Part shown: piece by piece, positions 63,487 through 64,000 of the stretch
How positions within the stretch are numbered: position 1 is the stretch's first letter
Layout of the letters: each line of letters begins with the position of its first letter
Assembly (NCBI GenBank): GCA_002238945.1
Contig: MPNI01000011.1
Span: 1-64,000, forward strand
Source: Proteobacteria bacterium bin106
Lineage (GTDB): Bacteria > Bdellovibrionota_B > Oligoflexia > Oligoflexales > Bin106
Direction of reading: 5' to 3'
DNA: 64,000 nt
Translations under genes and position numbers: made by a program
The notes under the pieces: model-generated
What the model was told of the DNA's origin: nothing
What the model saw: the letters and a program-made list of their open reading frames with translations, nothing else
The model's database searches: none

Positions 63487-64000
63487 ATGCCAGACCTTTC
63501 TACATCATCCACATTTTCCTCGCCATCATCCATAAAAGAGCCTGCAGCAATAAGTGCATCAGCACAGCCAGAACAACAGCCAACACAACAGCCAACACAA
63601 AGAACTGAGGCTTTAGCCACTTTAGCACCTAGCTTGACATATACAAGCAAGCTGCCCAACAAGATTTTAAAGGCTTATGATCAAGGCTTAACCTTGTTTC
63701 CTCGTAAGCCTAGCCAGGGGGCACATGAAGGTATAGCTAAGAGAAGGCAATCAGGTGCTAACGATCAAGAATCATTGCATGCTCTAGGCAAGCAACTGGG
63801 GAGTATCAATCTAGAAACGTTGGTAGATGTGGAACCACTATTACGTCAGTATGTCACTTCTTGGTGTGATTTATCACCTCAACAACAACAAGAGCTTACT
63901 TTCAAATATAAACGAGAGGCCATCCAAAGAACGCCCGTCTTTGCTTTATATCAGGCTCTTATTCAAAGAGATCCTGATCACATTTCTCTTGAAGTAATGG
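63487..64000 (+). CDS. 5' part of a gene of unknown function, running off the right edge
   Basis: The frame is open from ATG 63487 to the end of the window, 171 codons. A Ser/Ala/Pro/Gln-rich N-terminus (SASAQPEQQPTQQPTQ, from a 12-bp repeat at about 63575-63602) is followed by a helical, charged part (LVDVEPLLRQYVTSWCDLSP, QQQELTFKYKREAIQRTPV). No family recognised. No signal peptide or membrane helix in the part seen. A near-duplicate of AACTGACACACAAC lies just upstream. Confidence 0.65.
   Translation, partial: MPDLSTSSTFSSPSSIKEPAAISASAQPEQQPTQQPTQRTEALATLAPSLTYTSKLPNKILKAYDQGLTLFPRKPSQGAHEGIAKRRQSGANDQESLHALGKQLGSINLETLVDVEPLLRQYVTSWCDLSPQQQQELTFKYKREAIQRTPVFALYQALIQRDPDHISLEVM

Noticed and set aside
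1-64000. tRNA, rRNA, CRISPR or riboswitch
   Set aside because: No tRNA T-arm patterns, no rRNA blocks and no spaced repeats were seen. The tandem repeats have no spacers. A computational scan could still find a tRNA that I missed.

Overview
The window is AT-rich DNA from a Gram-negative bacterium. It is dense with ordinary chromosomal genes and has no rRNA, no CRISPR array and no tRNA that I could recognise. The envelope genes (lipoproteins, an MlaE-type permease, a periplasmic tail-specific protease) mark a two-membrane cell. Haem precursors come from the C5 route (glutamyl-tRNA reductase hemA beside hemX, hemC and hemD; hemJ elsewhere), which argues against Alphaproteobacteria. Fused SecDF, fused BioD-BioA, class II DAHP synthase and MurA with Asp in place of the catalytic Cys do not fit a standard enterobacterial genome. 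AAA-ATPase-like/PD-(D/E)XK proteins (one intact, one cut by the left edge), IS3 debris, pseudogenes and many short tandem repeats resemble protist- or animal-associated bacteria with relaxed genomes. I cannot name the lineage; a deltaproteobacterium-like or chlamydia-like group is possible.

Layout. 1-10 kb: end of an AAA-ATPase-like gene, a degenerate PilT-like protein with a long acidic linker (-), adenosine deaminase (+), a membrane SpoIIE phosphatase (+), then an IS3 element lying between a 5'-truncated gene and a short lipoprotein gene. 10.8-18 kb: tandem PTPS/QueD-like protein and murA (-), bioDA fusion (+), rplU-rpmA-obgE (+). 18-21 kb: unknown lipoprotein and membrane protein, with an IS remnant between them. 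21.4-26.2 kb: hemX-hemA-hemC-hemD (-). 26.4-38 kb: class II DAHP synthase (+), secDF (-), era (+), then on the minus strand HNH nuclease, DnaC-like ATPase and an unknown; an ABC-2 transporter operon; yggT. 38-46 kb: large unknown (+), thrS (+), VTT-lipase fusion (-), efp-mlaE (+). 46-58 kb: secreted unknowns, intact AAA-ATPase-like protein, hemJ, metallo-beta-lactamase fold protein, tatD, unknowns, second IS remnant, trypsin-like pseudogene. 58.6-64 kb: Prc-type protease, pentapeptide-repeat protein, polyprenyl diphosphate synthase and a gene running off the right edge.

The functional core is housekeeping: haem synthesis, biotin, shikimate entry, peptidoglycan entry, isoprenoid quinone side chain, ribosome maturation (Era, ObgE, L21, L27), export (SecDF) and translation (ThrRS, EF-P).

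The most distinctive window-wide signal is a set of perfect or near-perfect short tandem repeats. Inside genes the units are 12 bp (once 6 bp), so frame is kept. Between genes the units vary from 7 to 15 bp. There are also several very long perfect hairpins, the best being an 18-bp stem directly before bioDA. No defence island or classical novel system is evident. The most unusual proteins are the double PilT-N protein with a lost P-loop, the VTT-lipase fusion, an 881-residue unknown, and a small HNH/helicase-loader-like gene trio.
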